Assembly: GCA_030618965.1 (NCBI GenBank)
Contig: JAUXCJ010000083.1
Coordinates: 1 to 6,073 of the forward strand
Source: Thiomargarita sp.
GTDB lineage: Bacteria > Pseudomonadota > Gammaproteobacteria > Beggiatoales > Beggiatoaceae
Direction: 5' to 3'
Length of the DNA stretch: 6,073 bases
Position numbers and translations under genes: made by a program. The notes under the pieces are model-generated. The model worked only from the letters and a program-made list of their open reading frames with translations, searched no databases and had not been told where the DNA came from. Numbering within the stretch: position 1 is the first letter of the stretch; every line of letters begins with the position of its first letter. Positions 5,740-6,073 of this stretch are shown here, piece after piece.

Positions 5740-6073
5740 GTGTCAGATCATAAAAATGAACATACTTATTACGATTCCGCACCATCTATGCTTCGTAATA
5801 GACCGTTTTTGTTCGGATTGTATGTGGTAGTCATAGTTGCAGGATTATGGGGATATTTCCAGTGGTCATCACCAAACGATAGTAAGTTACTCAATTTAGC
5901 ATATATGGCCTTAATGTTTTTTGGAGTATTAGGGTTTATTAGTTTAGCAACTTGGTGGTTACGTGTCATAAATATCAGATTGATTGTCACAAATGAGCGG
6001 GTGACATTGAGAATGGGTGTGCTTTCTAAAAATATACGAGAGGTGTTTCTCTCTGATATTCGGAGTGTGCAAA
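5740..6073 (+). CDS. Two-helix membrane protein with bacterial PH (bPH2/DUF304) domain, 3' end outside window
   Basis: 111 residues are visible from GTG at 5740. After a polar N-terminus there are two hydrophobic helices (about 22-40 and 50-73) joined by a short loop, WSSPNDSK. Then RLIVTNERVTLRMGVLSKNIREVFLSDI begins a bacterial PH domain: the IVTNERV, R-x-GVLSK and V-x-L-x-DI-x-S pattern is characteristic of the DUF304/bPH2 family (YdbS/YdbT relatives). Members usually have 130-200 residues, so about 30-90 are missing. The topology puts both termini on the cytoplasmic face. It is transcribed away from the kinase operon and shares only the intergenic region with it; a functional link is not shown. 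bPH2 proteins are membrane-associated and mostly uncharacterised. The missing stop and non-ATG start make this gene easy to overlook. Confidence 0.9.
   Translation, partial: MSDHKNEHTYYDSAPSMLRNRPFLFGLYVVVIVAGLWGYFQWSSPNDSKLLNLAYMALMFFGVLGFISLATWWLRVINIRLIVTNERVTLRMGVLSKNIREVFLSDIRSVQ

Noticed and set aside
5769..5990. Minus-strand ORF opposite the PH-domain gene
   Set aside because: The plus-strand frame has a clear bPH2 signature, two membrane helices and a Shine-Dalgarno; the reverse frame has none.
1..6073. CRISPR array, tRNA, rRNA, insertion sequence or long direct repeats
   Set aside because: Nothing of this kind was seen; almost every base is coding in four genes and no transposase or repeat-spacer pattern appears.

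Overview
The window is AT-rich, tightly packed bacterial DNA with four genes in two divergent transcription units. Three genes run leftward (minus strand) in an apparent operon. One gene runs rightward from an 83-bp divergent intergenic region and leaves the right edge. The TerY/YegL-type vWA protein, the bacterial Ser/Thr-kinase-like protein and the two-helix bPH2 protein indicate a Gram-negative bacterium, most likely a gammaproteobacterium with a low-GC genome. That placement is an inference; no rRNA or other marker gene is present.

Layout, in transcription order of the leftward operon: (1) 5656 to 5018, a 212-residue cytoplasmic vWA protein of the TerY/YegL type with an intact MIDAS metal site. 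(2) 5000 to 3606, a 464-residue protein-kinase-like protein with divergent catalytic motifs, a four-cysteine zinc ribbon and a beta-rich, FHA-like tail. (3) 3613 to the left edge, an open frame of 1204 codons with no stop and no downstream end in the window. Because this third gene is cut by the window edge, it is easily missed by ORF callers. It reads as signal peptide, periplasmic vWA-like domain, beta-rich periplasmic stalk, one transmembrane helix, about 500 residues of beta-rich cytoplasmic sequence, and the beginning of an Hsp70/actin-type (ASKHA) ATPase domain. The kinase stop and the start of gene 3 overlap by 8 nt; the vWA and kinase genes are 17 nt apart.

On the right, 5740 to the edge encodes the first 111 residues of a membrane protein with two transmembrane helices followed by a bacterial PH (bPH2, DUF304) domain. 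It starts at GTG behind a good Shine-Dalgarno sequence.

The vWA plus kinase pairing resembles the TerY-P (vWA, PP2C phosphatase, kinase) modules and the E. coli yegD-yegI-yegJ-yegK-yegL cluster (Hsp70-like, kinase, small protein, PP2C, vWA). Here no phosphatase lies next to the pair. The Hsp70-like module is instead fused through a membrane helix to a periplasmic vWA domain. The inferred picture is a signalling or assembly system that couples a periplasmic sensor or adhesion domain to an ATP-dependent cytoplasmic switch, with the soluble vWA protein and the kinase as cytoplasmic partners. The substrate, stimulus and output are unknown.
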